From Phytophthora quininea (taxonomy: Eukaryota > Oomycota > Peronosporomycetes > Peronosporales > Peronosporaceae): DNA of 64,000 nt. The notes beneath the pieces were generated by a model. It saw only the letters and a list, made by a program, of their open reading frames with translations, was not told the origin of the DNA and did not search any database. Shown piece after piece: positions 21,493-32,738 of this stretch; position 1 is the first letter of the stretch, and each line of letters starts with the position of its first letter. Both the position numbers and the translations under genes were made by a program. The DNA lies in NCBI GenBank assembly GCA_011947345.1, contig JAAVTG010000186.1, forward strand, positions 1 to 64,000, read 5' to 3'.

Positions 21493-23283
21493 TTGCGTCT
21501 TCAAGACAGCATCCTTACCTCACTTTGCTTTCTTACATCTAACAAGCTTCCCCTGCCCACTACCCAAGACTGCTCAAGATGCACCGCGGAAGCCAAGGCA
21601 ACTACCGACCCTGACAGCAGGCGTCAAGCCGTCCAAATCGAAGAGGAATGGCTCTCGGATGCGTCCAACGAGTATGAGAGCAACGCGGAGGGTGATGAAG
21701 AAAAGATCGTGGCGAGGGACAGGCTCTCGATGACCGTGAAGTACAGCAGGTTCAAGCCACTCCGAACAACCCTGGTGCTGACGTTGGAGGTGACCAAGAT
21801 GATGGAGATAATGACGGTGAATCGGGCGATGATGATCACGAAGTGGGAGATAACGGATCAAGATCTGCAAGCAACGTCCCGAATTCGAGGTTTACGACTG
21901 TTATCATGCGGAATGGCTATCCCTACACACGAGCCAGGGCGTCGTCGAAGAAAATCACTTGGAGATGCAGCATCTATCATCGGACGGGATGTAAGGGAAG
22001 GTTGAGTTCAACTTATCTTCGGGAACGTACAGCAATACGGTGGCACACACGTGTAGAGTGGAGGAAGCCCCGGTTATGACTGTCCGAGATATGACGCGCC
22101 AGATGGAAGCTGCTGTTGATGATCTCGCGATCCGCCACCTTTCGACTACTGCCCAGCGCATCTGGGATATGGTGAACGACGAGTTTTACCGAGAAGAAGA
22201 TGACTACTCGATACAAGTCCTGAACCGTGATCAAGTGGTCCGTCGCGTCTACTGTGCCAGGCGACTTCACTTTGGCGGCAACGTCCACGGGATGATCGAG
22301 CTTCCACCACTCTGTCAGGTGACGGGGACAAATTTGCTATTCTTTCAGTTCCAACAAGTCTTCTACGAGGGCCAAGATTTGCACCGCATCATTGGCTGGA
22401 GCCACCCTCACTTGATGGAGTTACTCATGTACCCGGGATCATCGATTTTTATCGATGGAACCTTCCGATCTGTGCCTCGCCCGTTTCGACAGGGTCTTGT
22501 GATTATGGTGGACGACCCAGCGAGTCGTGTTTTCGTTCCAGTGATGTACGTGATCACGACCGGGATGAGTGCATCCACTTACCGTAAAGTGATGATGCTG
22601 GTATCTGAGCGCATGGACGGCCGACTACGACCAGCCCGCATCGTGTGCGACTTCGAACAAGCTTTGATCGACGCAGTCGGCTCGCAGTTCCCGGACTCTC
22701 GGATGGTTGGGTGTTTTTTCACTTCAAGCAAGCTATCCGTAGGCGGTTAGTCAAGCTCAGTGTCGCTGCACCCGCCATTTCGATTGCAATGGAAGCTGGA
22801 ATGCTCGATTTGCTGACGGTTATCCCACCGGATCACGTGGGCCCACATGGAATCGATTACGTTAAGAGAAAACTGGTTCAAGAATGCGCCAGCAGAGGAG
22901 TTGAATATGCTACGTCCAAGTGGAATGTTTTCTGGAACTACTTCCAGCGCACTTGGATGCAACGGTTTCCTGTGGAGCTGTGGAATGTACATGGAATCGA
23001 CAGAGAGATTGTCTCGAGAACCAACAACCCGTTGGAGCGCTTCAACCGCGAGATGAATGCCGCGATTACCTCTCCGCATCCGAATCTGCCTGCTTTCATT
23101 TGTATCATCGACATGATGTCCAGACGATATGTTCAGCTTCTATCCGACATTTCGAACCAGCGAGCCACAGCTCCTACAAGATACGAGATCCAGCCCCCAG
23201 CATCTGTCAATGTGCTACCAGTGCCGCGTCAGCGAGCAATGACGAACCCCAGCCAATTCGACTGCAAGAAACGCCAGACGTGA
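21493..23283 (+). CDS. MULE transposase with FLYWCH zinc finger (frame-slipped)
   Basis: Acidic leader (21640-21870), then an FLYWCH-type finger (FTTVIMRNGYPYTRAR, WRCSIYHRTGCKGRL and a downstream HTC; about 21885-22055), then the MULE DDE domain: IFIDGTFRSVP (first Asp, about 22450), VCDFEQALIDA (second Asp, about 22650), WNYFQRTWM, and RTNNPLERFNRE near 23010-23045 typical of the region around the catalytic Glu. The frame changes near 21740, 22030 and in the T6 run at about 22713-22718, where one more T would join the two halves. The enzyme cuts and pastes the element; if the slips are sequencing errors it could be intact. Confidence 0.8.
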
Positions 23284-23593
23284 CCAAGAAGGTCGTGGAC
23301 CCCGCCGTAGTCAACAGACGCACGTACCCCACTCCCCTGTTGTTGAAGCGCGTCGAACCCGCCGCAGATCTGCTAGATCTTCGTGATCTATTCGCTGTTG
23401 GGATCAGCATGACACCAAATCCAATTTGCATAGCATAACTTCAACTTTGCATTTCAGAAATAATTTCATTTTTTACGTATAAGTTATCGTATTAATATTA
23501 TTTCGGGTCCTGTTTTGGTCTGGTCTTGGTCTCGGGTCCCGACAAGACCGGAAAACAAGACCAGACCGCTCGGTGACCCTGAAAAAGTCTACC

Positions 23594-23710
23594 AGTTTTT
23601 CAGCAAGTGACGACACGCCTGGAACCTTGATCCTCTCGTCGGTGTCGTCAATTTTGAGGCTTTCAATCTTCGTAGCTTCATCTCTGGGGCGTGCCATTGA
23701 TGACACAAAA
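23594..23710 (-). pseudogene. RxLR-type effector, upstream body part
   Basis: Minus-strand reading frame ending at the MULE. It has the acidic DDTDERIKVPG segment (an EER-like DER tail) and VSSLAEKL, homologous to the EER-to-first-helix region of the intact cluster effectors. It is cut on its 3' side at the MULE target duplication and on its 5' side by YR element A at about 23711, so signal peptide and RxLR motif are absent here. Confidence 0.7.
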
Positions 23711-23719
23711 CAGAAAATT

Positions 23720-23779
23720 CATTGCAGCGCCTCAGCTGCCAGGGAGTGGCGAGGAGGTACCCCTAGACTTGCTGCAATG
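23720..23779 (-). repeat. Conserved 3' stem-loop of YR element A
   Basis: Arms CATTGCAGC (23720-23728) and GCTGCAATG (23771-23779) pair perfectly. The loop contains an inner GCCA-CTCCC-TGGC hairpin. The 5' arm (minus strand) overlaps the last codons of the recombinase frame. Confidence 0.7.
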
Positions 23780-24827
23780 TAGTTTCAGCCAACATTTCTC
23801 GTGCCATGCTCGATGTTAGACGGTCGCCGATGCGAGTGTATCGCTCGACGGCGTCTGACTTCCACCTGCCGAAAAGCTTCACCGCCAAACTGTCGAATCC
23901 CGCGTTGAACAAAGCTGTCGCTCCGCCGCTCGAAGCGAGTGCGACCCGTATTCGTCCGGGTTACGCCCTGCTTTTGCGCTGCTGATTTTATTGCCTTGAC
24001 CACGTCCTTCACTTGCAGGTTCGTTGTTTTGTCGATCTTGCAGAGTAGCGTTCCTCGTGCCACGCCGAGCGAGTTATGATGTTGAACTAAGTACCATGCT
24101 GCGAGGACTGGACAGCACCATAATTGTCCGGATCGTTGCAACTTGCGGCTCGTTCCTTCGCCAAACTGATCGTTCTTGCTCGCGCGAAATCGGACGACGA
24201 CTGAGTGCACCCGTTGTAGAGTATCAGCGTTCCGTCCTTCACTGTCGAAAAAGGACACGTCCGAGCGTTGAATTGCGTACGCATGTACTTTCGTGTCGAT
24301 AGCTAAATACTCCGATCGCCGGAGCAAATAGAAGTAGCCCAGCACCGAAGCCCCCAAATGACTCGGTGCTGGGTGTCCGCAAAGTCGAGGGTTTTGTGCA
24401 GGTATTTGAGGATTGTGGTAGTGACTGGGGCCTTGGGTTTACTTGGTGGGTCTGACCGCCGCATCCCGGTGACAGCAAGTTGGTGGCCGGGCATGAGGCC
24501 GACGCCGTAGCCAAGCACTCGCCTATGATGCCACGAGATATGGCTAATTTTTGACAACACGGTGGAGGCAGTGTTACCAGTGGTTGCTCGTCCCCATCCA
24601 TATCGCCAGCAATAGGTGGCGAAAAGGGCAAGCTGATAGGAGTGTTTTCGCTGATCTTCGGGAAGCCATGTCGATAACTGGAGTCGGTCGCACCAATTCG
24701 CCCACTGTGTCCACGTGGTTTTATATCGTGTTGCTGATGTCGGGGCCAGCGCTCGGGACTGAAGTGACTCGAGAAGCTGATGTAAAGTTTCCTGCAGGTC
24801 ACCGGCACTTGAATCTGTGTCCAGCAC
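23765..24827 (-). CDS. YR element A tyrosine recombinase (frame-slipped)
   Basis: Frames 24303-24827 (N-terminal SAM-like core-binding part, SATRYKTTWTQW...HSYQLALFATYCWRYGW, SWHHRR) and 23785-24357 (catalytic part with LLRRSEYLA). The HxLR and tyrosine segments are present but moved to a third frame after about 23945. By family it integrates a circular DNA intermediate without making target duplications. Confidence 0.75.
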
Positions 24828-24829
24828 GA

Positions 24830-27159
24830 AGAAAAATTAGTCCATCGTGAAGCATGGGGCTCGGTCCAAGTTCGTGAAGCAGCGTCAGCCATCCAGTTGC
24901 TTGAACCAGCAATGTGACCGGTCGTCACGCGCAAATTGAAGTACGCTTCCGCTAGACCGATGCAGCGGTTGATCTCCTGGCTGTATAGGTTTCCCGAGTG
25001 TAACTTGTTTGCCCACGCCACTGCTGTCGCGTTATCACTCCAGCATTTTATGTGGACGAGTCGACCAGCAGCTTGTTGATTCCATTTGGTCCCCCATGCC
25101 CACACCGCTAGAGCGATGCGCAGGTGCTCTCTCACATTGATGGAAAACTCACCCAAAGATGTGTTACACCCGTTGATCATCAGTAGCTCTTCGTTGTCGA
25201 ATGGGACCTGGAGAAATTCGTCGCAGGAAGGATCTAGTACTGCCAGACCTTGGTTTGATGCGTCCATGTATAGTTCAACGTTCGGTTCAGGCATCTGACC
25301 GAACATTGACAGCGGTAATTCGGCGAGGCAACCGTGCTTCAGAATCTGCTCGAACCACCGCAAATCAGCCCGTGAACCTTGTGAAACTAAAATTCTGCCA
25401 AATCGAGGCGCTGCAGTACACTGGGATTGGAGACGCTGGTAGAAGGGCTTCGAAGTGGGCAGACAAATCGCGATGTGGCGCAGCGATCCGAGAACTTTGT
25501 AGAACGCTGTCTTCGAGGATGTCGCTTTGCTCAGCATTTCCCTGACCCTTCCGCACGCTTTTTCAATTTTCTCTCTTGGAATGGACACCGTACGACGTAT
25601 TGTATTCCATCGTAACCCCAATACGACTAGTTCGGTGCTCCACTCCGAAAATTTTCCTTCGTTGACGGACCGAGGTCCGAGCACTGCCAGCATGGCGTGC
25701 CGCAGTGTGGCTTCAGCCAGGGCCAATCTATCATCGACATCTGGCTCTATTAAAACATGGTCATCTACCCATTCATATGGGAAGAAAGGATCAGCGTCAG
25801 CAGAGTTTGATACTGATGCTGGTGAATTGGTACCAACAAGCCACGAAATCGCACGACCGAAAAGCGCATAACAAGGTGGTGATCCAGACCAACCGAAAGG
25901 TGCCGCCATATCAATAATCAGCACGCCAAGTTCGGGGACGAGAGCAGCCATGCGAAAAACTTGGCTTGCACAGGTGCTCAGGTGTCGAAAAGCGGTTTTC
26001 ACGTCGCCTTTCAGGAATCGTATCCGACCGACGTGGCCCTGGAGCGCAAGATGTTCGATGCGGCGAGCAATCATTACCACTGATTGGTAACTCAGTTTGG
26101 GCACCGACTCCACGATAAATGCCGAATTCACGGAGTCACCTTTTGGGTACGATAAATCGTGAATGAGGCGGACCTCGTCGACTGGGTCGGCGTCCTTCTT
26201 TCAACCGCTCCAAGTGGGCTGCACACAACTTCAGGCCACCGATCAAGAAGGGACGCGTCAACAACCATGTACTGACCAGAGTCTTGACCTGCGCGAATGC
26301 TTCTGGTGACAGCCCGCAGATATTTCTTGCATGATCCGTGATTCTTGGGCGGTGGTCGTTTTGGAACAGGTCCTACGCGCCATTTTGCAATAATACCGTG
26401 GGTAGCAATGTCGAGTAAGTGGTCGAGGTGCGGATACCCATGTAGCACGAAACGTAGTCGCTCTGGGTCTAGAGCTTTGTTTGGCCTGGAGTCATTCATA
26501 TCTTCTCCGCGTAAAAATCGTGTGGCTTCCTCTAAACTCATATTTCGAGACATGATAATTTGTGTCAGTGACGCGCACGCTGTCTTATCGATCTCACAAC
26601 CAGAGACGACGGGAGTCCGAGATCTTCTGAATCCATACTGCCTGTGGTCGACCGATAACTTGATCTCATGCCGGAGTAACTCTTCTTCAAGCGTTGCTTG
26701 GATCATTTTTGCCGACCGCCTTGTCAGTACAGTCAATATGCTGGAACCATGATCCTCTTTGTCGACATCAAAACGACGACTAATCATGTTCGGATCAGAG
26801 CAAGTCCTCACGTGGCTACCTAGGAGTTCTCGTTCTCCCATGTCGATGCCGGTCGTACTAGCAGGTACCCGACAGTGACCGACATCACCACCTTTGCTCT
26901 GGCCTTCAAATCTTACTTGACGACGATGCCTCGACCGACAACCACCTGGACTTCCAGCAGACTGCCTCTTGCAGTGTGGTATTACCACGCTACGTGCAAT
27001 ATTCTCGGGACAGGCTACCATGTCGATCTTGCAATCCGTCGATATCGCGACCTTATCGTGTTGGGCAGCGTGAGATAAATCACGATCCCTTTGGTGCTGC
27101 TTGGTATTCGCTTTCTTCGTGCAGTGCTGCACTTGGTGATCAGCCCGAGGAAGACGCAC
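24830..27159 (-). CDS. YR element A reverse transcriptase-RNase H
   Basis: Two overlapping frames (26128-27159 and 24830-26131) with the junction beside a short A run near 26190. RT motifs: FLKGDVKTAFRH (first Asp) and YEWVDDHVLIE (the YxDD box, here WVDD). RNase H motifs: LYMDASNQGLAVL, KCWSDNATAVAW, NWMADAASR. Copies element RNA into DNA. WVDD is shared by elements B and C and is characteristic of this group. Confidence 0.82.
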
Positions 27160-27180
27160 TGCCGATCTTCCCTTGGGGAT

Positions 27181-29210
27181 TCACAGTTGCACGTACTCGT
27201 CTTTCAAACCACCAAACCGCCTGCCAATCTCTTGTTTTACTACATGTGGCAACTTCTTCGGAACGAAATGACCATGTTCGCTCGGGCAGCATCCATCACT
27301 ATCCGTCGTACAGCCAACTTTGGACAAGAAGCGCATGCAGAGACTTCGAGTGCTGCCGGATGCGGGGTCGACCGCCTGAGGGAGTTCGCGCAAGACATCT
27401 TTTGGGATTCGGCTGAGTCTCTTGTTTCCTTCCCTAGCGTTCGACGACTTGATTTGATTCGCAGGGCGCTGTATCGCTTGTACAATCGACCCGACGGCGT
27501 CCACACCTTTCTGCATTCCTTCTAGCTGTCGGTGTATTTTAACGAACATCAGATCCCGGAGTAGGCGATCATCAGTTGAACATCGACGTTGCACCGCGTG
27601 AACATCTCCGTTGACCTCAACCGCGCCACGAAAGTCTTCCAACAAGTCGTTAATCCAGTAGACTAGCGACGGAAGCTCAGCCGCAGTCCAGTTGACCCTC
27701 ATCAAGGTATGCTCGATAAATTCCACCACGACTTCAACCAACGTCACCAATTCAGTGCAGCAAAACTCGCGTGTATAGGTCAGGAATACCTTTGTGCAGT
27801 CCACGACGTCGTCAATAGTACTGGCGGGTTTGGCCGCCGCAAACTCTGCCGTGGCGGACAGATTGTCAAAGTTGGAACCACCAGCTTCTAACCACGCCAT
27901 CCGCTCGTCTTGCGACAGCCTCGCGAAGTGCCTAATCGACAGGCCACTCGATCCGAATCGAATGTCATACGCGCGCGTGCAAACTCCCGGTAATGGCTTG
28001 AAGTTGACGTGCTCGGACCGTAGCATGCTTTTAACAAACACAGTAGCAGACTTACCTTTGTGCTTTGCTGAGGTCACCCGTTCGTGAACGTCCACTTGTT
28101 CCGCTCGGGGGTGAAAGAGTATTTTGACGTTGCTGCCGGCTTCTTGGAAGTGATCGATCTTGGCTCTGCTGCAACCACAGCGACGTTTTGAGCGACGTGC
28201 GCTTGGCTACTGTCAGAGTCATTCGTGCGCCGCCTCATAGTTAGAAAGCGCTCTAAGAGGTCAGGGTCGCCACTGAGTTTTTCCACGATGAGAGCGTCAC
28301 GGTCAAGAGCTGTTCGTTGTCGTTTTCGACCGATGTCAGCTTGGTCTCTGTAGGAGTCATGAGATCGTTTCTCACCGCGATTGAGTGGCTGGGACCGAGA
28401 AGACGCATGGTTTGCTTCAGAACTGTCTTGTGGAGAATCGTCATCATCTTGGAACGGGTCAATCAGTGTATTCCCATCACCGACCGAACCTTGTAGGCTC
28501 GGCCCTTCTGAAATTGACACGTCAACCACCGGAGGGCGGCAGAACGAGTGCCCTACCGATGACGGCACTGGAGCTACACCGCCATCGACGAAAAATGCAA
28601 AGTCGACTGCGTGTTGTAGCGAGAACTGTACTAACTCGCCCGACCGCGGGTCTATCCATCGACATGCCTTTGCCGACGAGGGATGGCTCTCTTCTAGTAT
28701 CAAACCATCCAATATTTCTGGTAAGTTGTTAGAACTGCGCTTCCCTTCGCGCCCAAGAACCCGATTGAGGATGGACGATTCGATCAAATCAATTTCATCC
28801 GAGCTCCAGTCGTTGCAATCGAACTGAACGTGCTCGAGGGTTAGAGCTACCACAGGTGGAACGATAGCAACAGATTCCGACGACACCGAGAAAAGCTGCT
28901 CGTGAGATCGGACAGATACCTTGTCGCCATCCACGGCTACGACTTGTCCATAGTGGACCGCTTCAGCTGTCTTCATCGACACTGGACGCCTCAGGAGAGA
29001 TCTTCTGTGTGCTTTGTTTACCTCTTGCGCTGAGACCACGTTGTCGGCTGCCATGGGACGGGAAATTGTGCCCTCTCCACCTTCAAGTCTCCGATACGAC
29101 ACCACATCTTGTTCAATCCGAAGCACCTTCGCGTAGAATGGATAGTCGAAGTCTTCTTCGACCAATTCCGGCAACAGAAAGAGGAAGGAGCGGGACGAGA
29201 GGCGCACCAT
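27181..29210 (-). CDS. YR element A gag-like protein (one frame slip)
   Basis: Frames 28074-29210 and 27181-28095 overlap and together align end to end with the gag of element C. N-terminal part starts MVRLSSRSF; the middle is Asp/Ser/Arg-rich; the C-terminus carries a C-x8-C-x6-C-x5-H zinc-knuckle-like motif (CMRFLSKVGC...CCPSEHGH). Likely packages element RNA. The slip lies around 28080-28095. Confidence 0.7.
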
Positions 29211-29296
29211 CTTGGAGATAGCTGATAACTTGGTTGTTGTGTTTAAACCGCGGCGAAGTAAATCGAAAACTAACTCTGCTCCTGCTCTACGGCCTC

Positions 29297-29530
29297 TTAG
29301 TGGTTACGTCTTCTGCGTTGGTTTCGATTTTCTCCTTCCACTTGAAAAGCTATTTTCACTAACGTGAAAATATCCATTCTCGCACGGACGAGGGATTCGT
29401 TCCGGCGAGTGTCCGTAAGCGACGTCACCGTACGAATTTCGCTTGGATTGGTTGATTCATGCCGGGTTGCATGAGAGGTGCTGGAGAAATATACGCTTGT
29501 CAGTACTAGTAAACGATGCTGCAAACCCAT
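29297..29530 (-). CDS. Secreted-protein-like N-terminus flanking YR element A
   Basis: ATG at 29530 opens 77 codons. Residues 1-21 (MGLQHRLLVLTSVYFSSTSHA) look like a signal peptide, followed by a Ser/Thr/Arg-rich stretch with no clean RxLR. It has the same strand as the split effector and sits immediately beyond element A, so it may be that gene's displaced 5' end. Equally it may be chance. Confidence 0.35.
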   Translation of the reverse strand: MGLQHRLLVLTSVYFSSTSHATRHESTNPSEIRTVTSLTDTRRNESLVRARMDIFTLVKIAFQVEGENRNQRRRRNH

Positions 29531-29924
29531 TGTTTTGGCTGGACGGTGAATTGAGTTTTGATTCAAAACAAGTCCGGAATCCAGTATTGCGTGCCTACTA
29601 CAGTTTGCGATCCGATTACTAGTGCAGATTACGTGGCCACTAGTGGGGGCGACCTCAAAGCAAGAAAATAAATACGATGGGGAAATGTACGCTACTAGGT
29701 TTGTGGCATACGTCGACAATGCCCCAATATACGACGAATACGTTAAAGTGTCTTCCGCTGAATGGTGTTGTTTTCAATATTGGTGTTAAGTGTAGCAAAT
29801 GCTAACAAAGCATGGGGACCAAGCTTAAGTTATGTGAGCAAGTTCTTCCACAGCGCGAATGTTATTGGTACGTACTTGATCGGTTTGGATACCTTATCCA
29901 ATAACAAAAGACGAAGCACTTCTC

Positions 29925-30639
29925 TACACGACACGCTGCTTGATCGGATCCCAAGCCGAGACGAAGAATTCGTCCAAAGCATCCAACTTTGCCAGTTGCT
30001 CAGTTGAGAATTTCAACGTCGCTGCCTCCAAGTTACCTCTGATGCGGTCCTTCTTGATCGACTTTGGCAATCGGATAAACCTCTTCGCTAGGCACCAGCC
30101 GACTATCGAGTCGCATTCAACTCGTTCACGATCTTCATGACCACGGGGCCGTCCATCTTCTCCACGCGGACCTAAGACACGCCAATGTCACGAACAACTC
30201 CTTCCACCTGCATGTCTTCAAGGGCCTTTCAGGCCTCTGTGCGGGTGTCGGTATCACGTGGTGCATGCAGCAATACAAGTCCGTGTACCCGAGTCGGAGT
30301 TTGCGGTTGCTCTCACGTACACCGTCCACCACTCTCTGGTTGGACCAAGGCTGGTGAGCAGTGGTGGAATAAGGGTTCCAGGAGATCTCGTAGCACTTGC
30401 TCGTGGCGAAGATCTCTTCGTGGGGAATTCCGGAGTCGTGGGTGGCTCTGCCCACGTCACTCTTGTTCTAGTAATCGGTAGCCGCGTCGATCGATATGGC
30501 GATAGCCGAGTTTGAGTGCAGTCAGAACCGAAGTGTAATCCACATAACCATAGCCAGCTTTATTTTCGCAGACGTCCATCGCCAGTGTTGGAATGGAGCG
30601 GCCGCTGGGGAGAGACTTGGTTTGGATGTCTGAAGCCAT
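29925..30639 (-). pseudogene. Aldo/keto reductase relic
   Basis: Minus strand, start at 30639. Recognisable blocks: LPSGRSIPTLAM, YVDYTSVLTALKLGYRHIDRRGYRLLEQE (AKR catalytic Asp/Tyr region), VGRAxHDSGIPHEEIFATSK, YTDLY with the CMHHV strand, the VEGVVRDIGVS region, and a C-terminus GWCLAKRFIRLPKS. These blocks fall in different frames, the central barrel between the DIGVS block and GWCLAKRF is largely missing, and total length is about 240 codons against the usual 280-320. NADPH-dependent carbonyl reductase by family, not functional here. Confidence 0.7.
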
Positions 30640-31351
30640 GGAGCGAGGAGTGCTGGTGTTGCGCGGAGGAAAGCACTTTAGAGCATGAGAGCAACGAAGA
30701 AGTATAAAAGTCTACTGAAAGACAACATAATCGAGAGAGAGTACGATCCAACTTCATCTCGAACAAGACGATGGGGTTTCTGCACCGGGGTAGATCAGAG
30801 AAGCTTGTATTTGTTTGACTTATCCATAATCTCGGTGGTACGATAACCACCGAGATTATGGACCCGGTCGTTGGCAATTGCGGTCTCAGTCATCTTTTCC
30901 ACAACGAGAAAAAACTATGGAGACTAAGGTTACATAGATCGAAGCAACAGAGCTCTCCTTCAGTCTTTCGCTGCGTCAGCGTAACGAGCCTCCAGCGACA
31001 AGATCAAGCGCGTGCAGACCTCGAACGTCTCGGCCCAAGCGCAGAACTTTACACCCACCATTCCACACCCTTGGGGGCTACCTCATTTGTATAGCTACGC
31101 GAGACACTCTGAGGCTAGCCTTCTTAATCGATGAATGAGCAGCTCTGGTTTCCCCTACATGGCTTCTTGTAGTGAACAGAGGAAATGGCGCCAAAGCAGT
31201 ACGTGTAATCTTTTTGAAAATCACCCTGCAATTTGAGATCCCTTTTCCGCGCGAAAGGAAGAAAATGAGGTGGTATCGCCGAGACTTTTGATGGTTGCTG
31301 TGGATTTCACGCCCTACCATACATGGAACACTCTGAAACAGAGGTGAGCTT
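30640..31351. other. Intergenic, with a perfect 17-bp hairpin
   Basis: No supported gene. A perfect inverted repeat (30823-30839 and 30846-30862, stem core CCATAATCTCGGTGGT, 6-nt loop ACGATA) lies in the middle. Confidence 0.6.
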
Positions 31352-32491
31352 TTAAGCTTGGTCATCTGTCAGCAGCAACTTCGCCAGTCTGTTGCCGATT
31401 TCCGTGGTGTCTTCAGTCCCTCTGCCCAGTATGACCCGTGTGAACTGTTTGGCAGTAGATTTGTGTTCGTCTGATCGTGTGAAGCGTACCGACACGTGGC
31501 GCTTGTAACTTCGCAACATGGTCGATCCATCCTCCAACGGGATGGTCTCACAGAATCCTGTCTCGCTCGCCAGCATTCCGGTGAACAAGCCTTCACCTTC
31601 AGTGAGCGATTTACACACCACCACTTGGCGGTTTTCCTCTCGATAACGACGCATGACAATTCGTTGCAGCATTGACACGACCCGACCCGACTTGAGGCGA
31701 GTCGATAAACGAAAGCGCAGGGCTATTGTGTTTGCAGGATCTTCGACGTCGATAACCTGGCGGTCTTGTTGGCGATGCATCATCTGTGCCACACTCCACG
31801 CAGATTCACTGGTCTTCTGGAAGTTAAACGGCAGTTTATCCGTGCCTACAAACGTGAAGAACCCTGTGCGTATATCGTCTCGCCACGTATGTTCGGGAGT
31901 GTTGACTTGGTCGTCCGTGAAAACCTTTCGGATAGTGTCATCCGTCTGAGAGTAGATTTTATCCAGCTCCTGCACAAACTCGGACATCATCTCTGCGTCG
32001 GTTGGCTCGACTCGCATCTTCTTGTAATGGTAGGACGGCTCCATCGCTTGACCGGAGAAAGTGCCTTCAACCGCGAGACGACTGTGCACAAGCGCTTTGA
32101 ATTCTTGGATGAGCTTCGCTCGAGCGTCGATGGCCACCACCAGGCGATACTGTTCCGCCTCCGAGTTCAGTCGAGCTTGCAGTTGTTTCTGGGCGATCAA
32201 CTTCCACATCGACGACGTCAGTTGTAAATCCACGGGTCGAGGCTGCTTCAGCTCCTCCACTTCCGCCGACAGCTCCACCACTTGCTGCTTCAAACCCTCC
32301 CGTTCAACTCGTCGGCGTTCCCGATACGTGTTGCGTCTTCGTCGATCCATCGCTCGCTCGCGTTCTCTCGTGGTGCCCACGTCTGTTGTTGACGCTATTT
32401 CACGGTTATCGTTGTCACCGTGACTAAATGCTGGTACGTCGCACGACGATAGTAACTCTTCCACCTCAGCGAGGAATGACGAGTCCGACAT
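31352..32491 (-). CDS. bZIP-like 'M96 mating-specific'-type oomycete protein
   Basis: Single exon, about 379 residues from ATG 32491 (ATG 32497 two codons earlier is equally possible). A basic region DRRRRNTYRERRR followed by a short leucine-spaced coiled coil (LKQQVVELSAEVEEL) near residues 45-80 resembles a bZIP DNA-binding head. The remaining 280 residues form an alpha/beta domain with an HxTWRDDIRTGFFTF segment, like the START-like C-terminus seen in the large oomycete family named after P. infestans M96. Whether it binds DNA is untested. It is the only intact non-effector, non-repeat gene in the right half. Confidence 0.6.
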   Translation of the reverse strand: MSDSSFLAEVEELLSSCDVPAFSHGDNDNREIASTTDVGTTRERERAMDRRRRNTYRERRRVEREGLKQQVVELSAEVEELKQPRPVDLQLTSSMWKLIAQKQLQARLNSEAEQYRLVVAIDARAKLIQEFKALVHSRLAVEGTFSGQAMEPSYHYKKMRVEPTDAEMMSEFVQELDKIYSQTDDTIRKVFTDDQVNTPEHTWRDDIRTGFFTFVGTDKLPFNFQKTSESAWSVAQMMHRQQDRQVIDVEDPANTIALRFRLSTRLKSGRVVSMLQRIVMRRYREENRQVVVCKSLTEGEGLFTGMLASETGFCETIPLEDGSTMLRSYKRHVSVRFTRSDEHKSTAKQFTRVILGRGTEDTTEIGNRLAKLLLTDDQA

Positions 32492-32738
32492 TCTCATTTG
32501 GCTGGTAGTTAAGGAATGAGAGCAAGGGATATGATGGTGGAAGCAGAACACTTGGGAAACATATGCAGGGTTGGCGCCAAGATGGTCTGAAGTTTATTTT
32601 CCGCGCGAATGTAGCTTTTAAACGGGAACTGGCCCAACCGGTGCACAGTCGATGTTGACGGTCGACGCTATTCAAGGGCTCTGATAGCACTAGCAGGCGA
32701 AACTTGGGTCGTAATATCGATCGGTGCAAACATAAGGA

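Larger units (their letters stand above)
20465..23593. mobile_element. Mutator-like DNA transposon (MULE), 3.1 kb
   Basis: Bounded by 8-bp direct repeats AGTTTTTC (20457-20464 and 23594-23601). Terminal inverted repeats of about 35 bp run from 20465-20500 and 23593-23559, sharing GGxAGA-T-rich, CACCGAGCGGTCTGGTC. It carries an FLYWCH-plus-MULE transposase on the plus strand and a RING-H2-like coding stretch near its left end. The target is an RxLR-type effector gene. Confidence 0.88.
23711..29296 (-). mobile_element. YR (DIRS/Ngaro-like) retroelement A
   Basis: Minus-strand order gag, RT-RNase H, tyrosine recombinase. The 3' end keeps the conserved stem-loop at 23720-23779. It shares the TTTTCTGT end with element B and then breaks into effector sequence, so its terminal repeats are incomplete. 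The 5' limit near 29296 is inferred from where a secreted-protein-like frame begins. Confidence 0.8.

Noticed and set aside
23785..24827. Prophage or bacterial integrase
   Set aside because: The tyrosine recombinase lies downstream of gag and RT-RNase H in the YR retroelement order, in a eukaryotic context with spliced genes.
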